5,422 nucleotides of DNA. Source: DASZXJ01 sp035545895. Its GTDB lineage: Bacteria > Planctomycetota > Phycisphaerae > Tepidisphaerales > Tepidisphaeraceae. The notes under the pieces were generated by a model, which worked only from the letters and a program-made list of their open reading frames with translations, was not told the DNA's origin and made no database searches. Numbering within the stretch: position 1 is the stretch's first letter; the number at the start of each line of letters is the position of its first letter. Shown one piece after another: positions 1 to 5,231 of the stretch. A program made the position numbers and the translations under genes. The stretch covers positions 1 to 5,422 of the forward strand of contig DASZXJ010000151.1 of the NCBI GenBank assembly GCA_035545895.1. The letters are read 5' to 3'.

Positions 1-41
1 AACAAAGGAGCCGCGGGTCACTGGATCTTCGTCGTTCAGAT

Positions 42-131
42 TTCGTCATTGATTCGTCATTCTGATTTTGGTCATTCGTCATTCAGGTTATGGTCATTCG
101 TCATTGGGACTTTGTTGGTCATTGGGACTTG
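42..131. repeat. Degenerate short tandem repeat built on GTCATTCGTCATT
   Basis: TTCGTCATT occurs exactly at 42-50, 53-61, 75-83 and 97-105, with start spacings of 11, 22 and 22 bases. GTCATTCGTCATT occurs at 71-83 and 93-105, so the clearest unit is 22 bp (71-92 and 93-114). A second sub-repeat, GTCATTGGGACTT, is present at 100-112 and 118-130. The copies are not identical and the array decays at both ends (GTCGTTC near 31-37, CCATT near 132-143). It is non-coding and lies upstream of sppA. From memory, similar TCATTCG-type intergenic repeats are common in planctomycete genomes; their function is unknown. There is no spacer/repeat alternation of the CRISPR kind. Confidence 0.8.
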
Positions 132-319
132 GCCATTGACCATTTAATCCCCGTTTCAACGCCAACCCCCGCCCGCCTTCGCTGGGCGAACGATGCGGTC
201 TCCCACCGTACCTTCCTACGGGTAAACTCGCCTCATTCGCCTGCATGATGGCTGGCAGCGCAGCGGGGTTTTTGGGATTTGCAGTATCGGGGCTATGATG
301 TTTTCTGGAGAATCCGAAT
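132..319. other. Non-coding leader region upstream of sppA
   Basis: I see no credible gene in this stretch or in the repeat region before it. Short potential hairpins are present: CGCCC at 170-174 with GGGCG at 184-188, and CCGTA at 206-210 with TACGG at 217-221. Neither is followed by a T run, so neither is a convincing terminator. GCTG at 251-254 can pair with CAGC at 261-264, followed by GGGGTTTTT, which is at best a very weak terminator. The 3' end carries the candidate sppA promoter and its ribosome binding site (GGAG at 307-310). Confidence 0.5.
272..299 (+). promoter_or_regulatory. Candidate sigma-70-type promoter for sppA
   Basis: TTGGGA (272-277, 4/6 to the -35 consensus) and TATGAT (294-299, 5/6 to the -10 consensus) are separated by 16 bases. 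The predicted start of transcription is near 306, which leaves a leader of only about 14 bases and places the GGAG ribosome binding site (307-310) at the very 5' end. The short leader makes the call uncertain. Transcription could equally start further upstream. Confidence 0.3.
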
Positions 320-1423
320 ATGACAATGCCACCTCCGCCTGCTGGTCAGGGTCCGGTTGATCCTCGCGGCGCATTTTCCGCGCCTCCGCCTGTGGGCCTG
401 ATGCCGCCGCCGTTTTTCTATCCGCCACCGCCTCCTCCGAGGGGGTCATTTGCCCGCGGCATCTTTATGACGCTGGCCACGTCGATTTTTGGATTGTCGA
501 TCGCATTGAATGTTTACCTGCTGCTGGTGAGCGGGATCATCAGCGGCACCGGGCCACAGCAAACCGTATTGGTCGAAGGTGATTCTTCGCAAAAAGTGGC
601 CGTGGTTGATGTAACGGGCGTCATCATGGGGAAGATGCCCGAGCGTTTTGACAAGCTGCTTTCGGGTTTGGAGAAGGATTCAACGATCAAGGCGCTGGTG
701 GTTCGCGTCGATACGCCGGGCGGAACAGTTCCGGCTGCCGACGAGATTTACAATCGGATGATCCGCTTCAAGGAGAATCGGAAGATTCCGATCATCGTAT
801 CGATGGGCGGTTATGCAACCAGCGGCGGGTACTATGTTTCGTGCGCGGCCGACAAGATCGTGGCGGAAACGACCACCTGGACCGGCAACGTCGGTGTTTA
901 CCTGGAGAATTTGAATTTCAGCAGGCTGGCGGACAAATGGGGGATTGAAGACACGACGATTCGAGCAGCCGGATCGGATTTCAAAACCGCCGGCTCACCC
1001 TTGCGTCCAATGACTCCTGAAGAACAAGCGTATCTTGCCGGGCTGGTGAACGACGCATACGCGATTTTTAAGGATGTCATCAAAGCCGGTCGTGGGACCC
1101 GTTTAACGGCTCCGATGGAAACGGTAGCCAATGGCAAGGTTTATACGGCTGCGGATTCCCTGAAAATGGGGTTGATCGACCAGATCGGCTATGCCCGTGA
1201 TGCCTATGCGCTGGCGGCTTCGACGGCGGGCATAACCAATGCTGAGGTCATACATTACGAGGCAACCACCTCATTATTGGAGGCCCTGTTTGGATCAGAA
1301 TCCAGGTTCAATTCCGCTCCCGCCGGCAATGTGACCGTCAACGGCGTGAATATGAACATCGACAGGCACTGGCTCGATCAATGGACAACCCCCAAGTTGA
1401 TGGCCCTTTGGCGGGGCGAATAA
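320..1423 (+). CDS. sppA: Signal peptide peptidase SppA, S49 family (short, single-domain type)
   Basis: This is a membrane-anchored serine peptidase of family S49, which degrades signal peptides left in the membrane after secretion. It has 367 residues. Residues 1-42 are a Pro/Gly-rich tail with six consecutive prolines (35-40). Residues about 45-74 are one hydrophobic membrane segment, and the S49 domain follows (about 92-305). RVDTPGG is at 129-135. The nucleophile is predicted as Ser168 in YATSGGYY, and the general base Lys222 in GSDFKTAGSP, the same layout as the Ser/Lys dyad of Bacillus subtilis SppA. SPLRPMTPEE and GKVYTAADSLKMGLID are further family signatures. The length fits the single-domain form rather than the duplicated E. 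coli protein of about 67 kDa. The ATG at 320 has GGAG 9 bases upstream. The active site faces outwards if the tail is cytoplasmic, which is inferred. The next gene, rpsL, has its own promoter, so this gene is probably transcribed separately. Confidence 0.93.
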   Translation: MTMPPPPAGQGPVDPRGAFSAPPPVGLMPPPFFYPPPPPPRGSFARGIFMTLATSIFGLSIALNVYLLLVSGIISGTGPQQTVLVEGDSSQKVAVVDVTGVIMGKMPERFDKLLSGLEKDSTIKALVVRVDTPGGTVPAADEIYNRMIRFKENRKIPIIVSMGGYATSGGYYVSCAADKIVAETTTWTGNVGVYLENLNFSRLADKWGIEDTTIRAAGSDFKTAGSPLRPMTPEEQAYLAGLVNDAYAIFKDVIKAGRGTRLTAPMETVANGKVYTAADSLKMGLIDQIGYARDAYALAASTAGITNAEVIHYEATTSLLEALFGSESRFNSAPAGNVTVNGVNMNIDRHWLDQWTTPKLMALWRGE

Positions 1424-1434
1424 CGTTTTTCACC

Positions 1435-1462
1435 CATTTAGCGGCGGTGCTTGCGCCGCGCT
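1435..1462 (+). repeat. GC-rich palindrome with CATTTAGC head, between sppA and rpsL
   Basis: GCGGCG at 1441-1446 pairs with CGCCGC at 1454-1459 around a 7-base loop, and the hairpin is preceded by CATTTAGC (1435-1442). The same CATTTAGC head precedes a GC palindrome at 2029-2057 in front of rpsG, so the two may be members of one element family. A second, weaker hairpin follows (CCCCA 1467-1471 with TGGGG 1482-1486). No T run follows either stem, so a role as the sppA terminator is doubtful. Confidence 0.5.
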
Positions 1463-1514
1463 GGCGCCCCACGGGCAACGCTGGGGAACAAGGTTTTACA
1501 GGATATTTCGCCAC

Positions 1515-1543
1515 TTGCCGAGTAGTGGGGCTTTCCGTATACT
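1515..1543 (+). promoter_or_regulatory. Promoter for rpsL-rpsG
   Basis: TTGCCG (1515-1520, 4/6) and TATACT (1538-1543, 5/6) are separated by the ideal 17 bases. The start of transcription would fall near 1550, about 26 bases before the rpsL ATG at 1576. This is the best-looking promoter in the window, and it sits in the 152-bp gap after sppA, as expected for a ribosomal protein operon driven independently of the peptidase gene. Confidence 0.6.
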
Positions 1544-1548
1544 CCTCC

Positions 1549-1563
1549 CCCTTTGCTCAAGGG
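1549..1563 (+). promoter_or_regulatory. rpsL ribosome binding site inside a small hairpin
   Basis: The only Shine-Dalgarno-like sequence ahead of rpsL is AAGGG at 1559-1563, 12 bases before the ATG. It is exactly complementary to CCCTT at 1549-1553 across a 5-base loop, at the predicted 5' end of the mRNA. The stem is only 5 bp, so its stability and any regulatory effect are uncertain. Confidence 0.35.
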
Positions 1564-1575
1564 TTTGGTCCGAAT

Positions 1576-1947
1576 ATGCCCACAATTAATCAGCTTATTA
1601 AGAAGCCGCGGCGAAGTCTGCCACGAATCAACAAGGTCAAAGACCTGGAAGCATGCCCGCAAAAGCGGGGCGTGTGCCTTCAGGTCAAGACCATGACCCC
1701 CAAGAAGCCCAACTCGGCATTGCGAAAGATCGCCCGTGTGCGATTAAGCAATGGCCGCGAAGTGACGGCTTATATCCCGGGTGAAGAACACAACTTACAG
1801 GAACACTCGATTGTGCTGGTTCGCGGCGGCCGCGTGCGCGATCTGCCGGGCGTGCGATATCACATCGTCCGGGGAACCCTTGACGCATTGGGCGTTGACG
1901 GTCGAAAGCGCGGACGCAGCAAGTATGGCGCGAAACGAGGGAAGTAG
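1576..1947 (+). CDS. rpsL: 30S ribosomal protein S12
   Basis: S12 lies at the decoding centre of the 30S subunit and contributes to the accuracy of tRNA selection. The product has 123 residues, the usual bacterial length. The ATG at 1576 was chosen because MPTINQLIKKPRR is the universal S12 start; the frame stays open further upstream but that part overlaps sppA. Recognisable blocks are CPQKRGVC (27-34), TPKKPNSALRK (41-51), HNLQEHS (72-78), RGGRVRDLPGVRYH (83-96) and the basic end SKYGAKRGK. Lys43 is retained. Asp89, the methylthiolation site used by RimO in E. coli, is present. Two positions stand out: residue 88, Lys in E. coli and Mycobacterium, is Arg (CGC), and residue 71, Gly in the usual GEGHN, is Glu. 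rpsG follows after 132 bp, probably on the same transcript. Confidence 0.98.
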   Translation: MPTINQLIKKPRRSLPRINKVKDLEACPQKRGVCLQVKTMTPKKPNSALRKIARVRLSNGREVTAYIPGEEHNLQEHSIVLVRGGRVRDLPGVRYHIVRGTLDALGVDGRKRGRSKYGAKRGK

Positions 1948-1953
1948 ACATTA

Positions 1954-2057
1954 CCCGCCGTGTGTTCACGCCGGGCTAAATTCAAGTAACGAGAGTTTTC
2001 GAGCGAGACAGCACAGGGTTTCGGTTTTCATTTAGCCCGCCATGATCACACGGCGGG
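1954..2057 (+). repeat. Large inverted repeat / RNA hairpin in the rpsL-rpsG spacer
   Basis: Bases 1954-1981 are complementary to 2030-2057 at 25 of 28 positions. The mismatches are 1965/2046, 1969/2042 and 1971/2040, and they leave an 11-bp outer run (CCCGCCGTGTG with CACACGGCGGG) and a 10-bp inner run (CGGGCTAAAT with ATTTAGCCCG). The loop is 48 bases (1982-2029). Each arm is also a hairpin by itself: 1954-1975 as CCCG-C-CGTG-TGTT-CACG-C-CGGG, and 2036-2057 as CCCGCC pairing with GGCGGG around an inner TG/CA pair. The RNA could therefore fold as one long stem or as two short ones. The structure ends 22 bases before the rpsG ATG. It could be an S7 feedback site, analogous in position to the E. 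coli S12-S7 spacer, or a REP/BIME-like paired palindrome. Confidence 0.8.
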
Positions 2058-2079
2058 AGCGGATAACGAGTAAACGACA

Positions 2080-2556
2080 ATGGCGTTCAAGAAATTCACT
2101 TCCAGCGAAGACATGCTCAAGCCTGACCCGCGCTTCAACAGCAAGCTGGTCAGCAAGTTCATCAACTCCATCATGTGGTCCGGCAAAAAGACCGTGGCCC
2201 AGAAGGTGTTTTACGAGGCGATGGAAATCGCCAACAAGAAGATGAAGGATGTTCCGCCGCTGGAACTGTTTGAAACGGCTGTCAACAACGTCAAGCCATT
2301 CGTTGAAGTTCGATCCAAGCGCGTTGGCGGTGCGAACTACCAGGTGCCGATGCAGGTAAACAAGCGTCGCCAGCAGAGCCTGGCATTTCGTTGGATCATC
2401 GAAGCCTGCCGAGAATCCGGTGGCCGGCCGATGGCGCAGCGCCTCGCGGATGAATTCATTGCCGCCTACAAGAAAGAGGGCAAGGCGATCACCACTCGTG
2501 AAAATACGCACCGCATGGCGGACGCGAACAAGGCGTTTGCTCATTTCGCGTGGTAA
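2080..2556 (+). CDS. rpsG: 30S ribosomal protein S7
   Basis: S7 is a primary 16S rRNA binding protein that nucleates assembly of the 30S head and contacts the E-site tRNA. The product has 158 residues, close to the E. coli protein. Conserved blocks are LKPDPRF near residue 13, KFINSIMWSGKKTVAQ, VRSKRVGGANYQVPMQV in the beta-hairpin region, LAFRWIIEA, and the terminal TRENTHRMADANKAFAHFAW. The ATG at 2080 matches the start expected for this form of S7 (MAFKKFTSSEDMLKPDPRF). Its ribosome binding site is weak: only GAG at 2068-2070, while the better GGGAG at 2055-2059 is too distant and overlaps the hairpin arm. Weak initiation behind a structured spacer fits translation coupled to rpsL or controlled by S7, which is inferred. 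No fusA or tuf follows; a terminator begins 20 bases after the stop codon. Confidence 0.98.
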   Translation: MAFKKFTSSEDMLKPDPRFNSKLVSKFINSIMWSGKKTVAQKVFYEAMEIANKKMKDVPPLELFETAVNNVKPFVEVRSKRVGGANYQVPMQVNKRRQQSLAFRWIIEACRESGGRPMAQRLADEFIAAYKKEGKAITTRENTHRMADANKAFAHFAW

Positions 2557-2575
2557 GCCATATCTCAGAAAATGT

Positions 2576-2613
2576 AAAAAAGCCGGCCCCGGCGATGGGC
2601 CGGCTATTTTTTT
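2576..2613. terminator. Bidirectional intrinsic terminator between rpsG and the convergent glycosyltransferase gene
   Basis: AGCCGGCCC (2581-2589) pairs perfectly with GGGCCGGCT (2597-2605) around a 7-base loop. On the + strand the stem is followed, after one A, by seven T (2607-2613). On the - strand it is followed by six T (complement of A 2576-2581). It should stop transcription from both sides. The stop codon of the minus-strand gene (complement of 2604-2606) lies inside the stem, so the last codons of that gene run through the + strand T tract. Confidence 0.92.
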
Positions 2614-3347
2614 AACCACGGCAAGCCATTCGGATATTTGTCGGCGATGATTTTATTGCCTTTCAGGAAGAACGCTGCCTTTACACTGCGCGGCCGTTCA
2701 CCGAGCGAGTAATTTACCGAATACTTCATGCTGCAGACCGTCTTGGGAGAAAACTTCAACAATAGCCGGCACAGAAAGGCGTCGCGTCCGATCTTTCCGG
2801 GCGGACCAGGCGTCTGCCCGTACCAAGCCGGCGCAAATTCGACGGCAATCAACCGAGATAGCAGATAGCAGTTGGTATCCACGTGGGAAAATCCGGGGTT
2901 ATTCCAATTCTCGTGAAGATTGCCAAGTGACTCGCAATTATCCAACGCGACGAATTGGCCATTTTGGTCAACAATCTTCCGCAGTGAAAACCCCCATGGA
3001 GATTTTGTCTCCGATACGGCTTTGACAAGACTTTCAACGTGATCCGGATCGATCCAGTTGTCTTCGTCGAGAAACGCGACGTATTCGGTATTGACCAAAA
3101 AAGAGCAGGCCGCATAGATGCGATGCCCGCACCAGTTATCCCGGCCGGTGCCGTGCGGCAGCGTCAGAATCGTGGTGGACGAACCGGGAAGAAGCGACCG
3201 CACTTTTTCATCAAATTCCGGTCCATCGACAACAACGAGATGCTCAATTTTGGAAAATGTCTGCTTTTGGACGGATTCCACGCATCGCGGCAGATACCGG
3301 TGGCCCGTTGCAGCGGTTATAATGGCGACCGTTCCAGTAGTGAACAC
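2604..3347 (-). CDS. Family 2 glycosyltransferase (GT-A fold)
   Basis: The protein has 247 residues. TVAIITAATGHRYLPRCVESV with QKQTF (residues 6-31) is the typical first strand and helix of GT2 enzymes. VVVDG (38-42) gives the Asp that binds the nucleotide. FLDEDNW (92-98) contains the metal-binding DxD motif as Asp94-Glu95-Asp96. GHRIYAACSFLVN, SHVDTNCYLLSR (154-165) and GRDAFLCRLLL resemble a GT2 subgroup with a LDEDNW..PDH core. There is no membrane segment or signal peptide, so it should act in the cytoplasm on a nucleotide sugar. Donor and acceptor cannot be told from sequence. The start is GTG at 3347: an in-frame TAG lies four codons upstream, and a later start would remove the first strand. 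No strong ribosome binding site is visible. It is a lone gene, convergent with rpsG and divergent from lepA, with no other polysaccharide genes in view. Confidence 0.85.
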   Translation of the reverse strand: MFTTGTVAIITAATGHRYLPRCVESVQKQTFSKIEHLVVVDGPEFDEKVRSLLPGSSTTILTLPHGTGRDNWCGHRIYAACSFLVNTEYVAFLDEDNWIDPDHVESLVKAVSETKSPWGFSLRKIVDQNGQFVALDNCESLGNLHENWNNPGFSHVDTNCYLLSRLIAVEFAPAWYGQTPGPPGKIGRDAFLCRLLLKFSPKTVCSMKYSVNYSLGERPRSVKAAFFLKGNKIIADKYPNGLPWLKK

Positions 3348-3366
3348 GCCCTTAGCCTACCCCGTC

Positions 3367-3394
3367 TTGGCTTTCGTGGCCATTGTCCTAAAAT
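3367..3394 (+). promoter_or_regulatory. Candidate promoter for lepA in the divergent gap
   Basis: TTGGCT (3367-3372, 4/6) and TAAAAT (3389-3394, 5/6) are separated by 16 bases. Transcription would start near 3401, about 18 bases before the lepA ATG. The 71-bp gap (3348-3418) must also hold the promoter for the minus-strand glycosyltransferase gene. A possible -35 on that strand is TTGTCA (complement of 3408-3413), but its -10 partner is poor, so I do not annotate it separately. Confidence 0.45.
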
Positions 3395-3418
3395 TAAAGT
3401 CGGGAACTGACAAAACGA

Positions 3419-5206
3419 ATGCAAATTCGCAATTTTTCGATCATCGCCCACATTGACCACGGCAAGAGCACGCTCTCGGACCGCTTGCTGATGCGCGCCG
3501 GCGCCATCACCGAACGCGAGTTCAAGGAGCAGATTCTGGACGACATGGATCTGGAGCGCGAGCGCGGCATTACCATCAAGGCATCGGCAGTGACGGTGTT
3601 TCATGAACACAAGGGCGAGAAGTTCATGTTGAACTTCATCGACACGCCCGGACACGTCGATTTCCATTACGAGGTTCAAAAAGCGCTCCAAGCCTGCGAA
3701 GGGGCGATCCTGGTTGTCGATGCCACGCAAGGCGTGCAGGCGCAAACAGTCGCCAACGCCTATGCCGCCATCGAAGCGGGGCTTGAGATCATTCCCGTCA
3801 TCAACAAGATCGACCTGCCCTCGGCCCGGCCGGTGGAAGTGGCGGAAGAAATTGAACAGGTGCTGGGCTTTCGCGCCGAGGAGGCGATTCTCGTCAGCGC
3901 CAAGACCGGCCAGGGAATTGATGAACTGATTACCAAGCTTTGCGACCAGCTTCCTCCGCCGCGCGGATTGCCCGATCTGCCGACGCGGGCGCTGATTTTC
4001 GACAGCATTTACGATGATTATCGCGGCGTGATCACCTATGTCCGCGTGATCGACGGCGAACTCAAGAAGGGCCAGAAAATTCGGTTCATGGGCACAGGCA
4101 AACTGTACCAGGTGACTGACCTGGCCAAGCTCATGCCGCGACCCAAGCAGGTGGAAAAGATCGGCACCGGCGAGGTCGGTTTCATCGTCGCAGCCATCAA
4201 GGATTTGCACGATGTGCGCATCGGCGACACCGTGACCGACGCGGACGCGCCGGCCACCGAAGCGCTGCCCGGCTACAAGCCGAGCCAGCAGATGGTCTAT
4301 TGCGATTTCTATCCTTCGGGCGAAACGCAGTATGACGAACTGCGCGACGCGATGGACCGGCTGAGCCTCAACGACAGCAGTTTCAGTTTTGAACCTGAGA
4401 GTAATGATGCGCTGGGCTTTGGTTTCCGCTGCGGCTTTCTCGGGTTATTGCACATGGAGATCATTCAGGAGCGTCTGGAGCGCGAATTTCATATCCAGAT
4501 GATTCAGACGGCACCGACCGTTACATACGAAGTGAAACAAACCGACGGCAAGATATTTAGGATCGACAGCCCCAGTGAACTTCCAAATCCGACAAGCATC
4601 GAGGAAATTCGCGAACCGTTCATCATGATGAACCTGATTTTGCCGGGCGATTCGGTCGGCAACCTGATGAAGCTTTGCGAGGATCGGCGGGGAATTTACA
4701 AGAAGACCGAGTACATCGGCGCCACGCGCGTGATGCTGCAATATGAATTGCCGCTGGCTGAGGTGATTTACGATTTTTACGATCGTTTGAAGAGCGCGAC
4801 CAAGGGCTATGGCACGATGGATTTCGACTTCATCGGATTTCGCCATGGCGATCTGGTCAAGATGGATATCCTCGTGAATGGCGATAAGGTTGATGCGCTA
4901 AGTGTGATCGTGCATCGCACGATTGCCGAAGCGCGCGGGCGAAAGCTTCTCCTGCGATTGAAAGAAGAGATTGACCGGCATTTGTTTGAAATTCCACTTC
5001 AGGCTGCAATCGGTGGAAAGATCATTGCCCGAGAGACGATCAAATCCGTCGGCAAAAACGTCACGGCCAAATGCTACGGCGGCGACGTCACGCGAAAGCG
5101 CAAGCTGCTCGAAAAACAAAAGGAAGGCAAAAAGCGCATGAAACGCGTCGGCAGCGTGGATATCCCGCAGGAAGCATTCATGGCGATTTTGGAGAGCGGA
5201 GATTGA
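3419..5206 (+). CDS. lepA: Elongation factor 4 (LepA), ribosome-associated translational GTPase
   Basis: LepA binds the ribosome in a manner similar to EF-G and has been linked to back-translocation and to initiation or assembly of the 30S subunit. The 595 residues match the family length. The GTPase motifs are all present: AHIDHGKST (10-18), RERGITIK (47-54, Thr52 in switch I), DTPGH (75-79), NKID (129-132) and SAK (160-162). Domain II follows, then the EF-G-like domains with EPESNDALGFGFRCGFLGLLHMEIIQERLERE. The LepA-specific C-terminal domain ends in AKCYGGDVTRKRKLLEKQKEGKKRMK, which separates it from EF-G and other translational GTPases. MQIRNFSIIAHIDHGKS aligns with the E. coli start, supporting ATG 3419. 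A GGGA at 3402-3405 is a distant ribosome binding site. HRTIAEARGR replaces the more usual HRD near residue 500. lepB does not follow, unlike in E. coli. Confidence 0.98.
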   Translation: MQIRNFSIIAHIDHGKSTLSDRLLMRAGAITEREFKEQILDDMDLERERGITIKASAVTVFHEHKGEKFMLNFIDTPGHVDFHYEVQKALQACEGAILVVDATQGVQAQTVANAYAAIEAGLEIIPVINKIDLPSARPVEVAEEIEQVLGFRAEEAILVSAKTGQGIDELITKLCDQLPPPRGLPDLPTRALIFDSIYDDYRGVITYVRVIDGELKKGQKIRFMGTGKLYQVTDLAKLMPRPKQVEKIGTGEVGFIVAAIKDLHDVRIGDTVTDADAPATEALPGYKPSQQMVYCDFYPSGETQYDELRDAMDRLSLNDSSFSFEPESNDALGFGFRCGFLGLLHMEIIQERLEREFHIQMIQTAPTVTYEVKQTDGKIFRIDSPSELPNPTSIEEIREPFIMMNLILPGDSVGNLMKLCEDRRGIYKKTEYIGATRVMLQYELPLAEVIYDFYDRLKSATKGYGTMDFDFIGFRHGDLVKMDILVNGDKVDALSVIVHRTIAEARGRKLLLRLKEEIDRHLFEIPLQAAIGGKIIARETIKSVGKNVTAKCYGGDVTRKRKLLEKQKEGKKRMKRVGSVDIPQEAFMAILESGD

Positions 5207-5221
5207 TGAGATTTATGTTAT

Positions 5222-5227
5222 TATAAT
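5222..5227 (+). promoter_or_regulatory. Perfect -10 box next to a start codon (possible leaderless promoter)
   Basis: TATAAT at 5222-5227 is a perfect consensus -10 hexamer, and the ATG of the next gene begins at 5232, only 4 bases later. Transcription would begin at or just inside the ATG, giving a leaderless mRNA. In agreement, no Shine-Dalgarno sequence precedes that ATG. No good -35 is seen at 16-18 bases; TTGATG at 5203-5208 is too close (13 bases). The surroundings (5209-5231) are AT-rich, and chance occurrence is possible. Confidence 0.35.
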
Positions 5228-5231
5228 TAAC

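Noticed and set aside
141..163. Single CRISPR-repeat-like stretch (TTAATCCCCGTTTCAACGC)
   Set aside because: It resembles the end of some CRISPR repeats but occurs once only, with no second copy or spacer, and no cas gene is present.
216..449. 77-codon open frame on the - strand overlapping the sppA start
   Set aside because: It overlaps the sppA promoter, ribosome binding site and proline-rich codons; no motif and no supporting context.
1441..1486. Intrinsic terminator for sppA
   Set aside because: The hairpins are GC-rich but are not followed by a T run; the T-rich stretch (TTTTT near 1426-1430) is on the wrong side for the + strand.
1381..1575. Upstream extension of the rpsL reading frame to an ATG at 1381
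   Set aside because: The extension overlaps the end of sppA, contains the rpsL promoter and has no S12 similarity. MPTINQL at 1576 is the universal S12 start.
1954..2057. MITE insertion in the rpsL-rpsG spacer
   Set aside because: The terminal inverted repeats and 104-base size would fit, but no target site duplication is visible at the edges, and the arms are themselves palindromic, which suits an RNA structure or REP pair better.
2032..2619. 195-codon open frame on the - strand opposite rpsG
   Set aside because: It lies almost entirely antisense to a certain ribosomal protein gene, has no recognisable domain and crosses the terminator. It is a coding shadow of a GC-rich gene.
3317..4210. 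297-codon open frame on the - strand opposite lepA
   Set aside because: It is antisense to the LepA GTPase domain, with no family signature; the His/Leu/Asp-rich composition is that of a mirrored frame.
320..5206. Functional link between sppA and lepA as a secretion cluster
   Set aside because: In E. coli lepA is next to lepB, but here sppA is 2 kb away in a separate transcription unit, with unrelated genes between. Proximity alone is not evidence.
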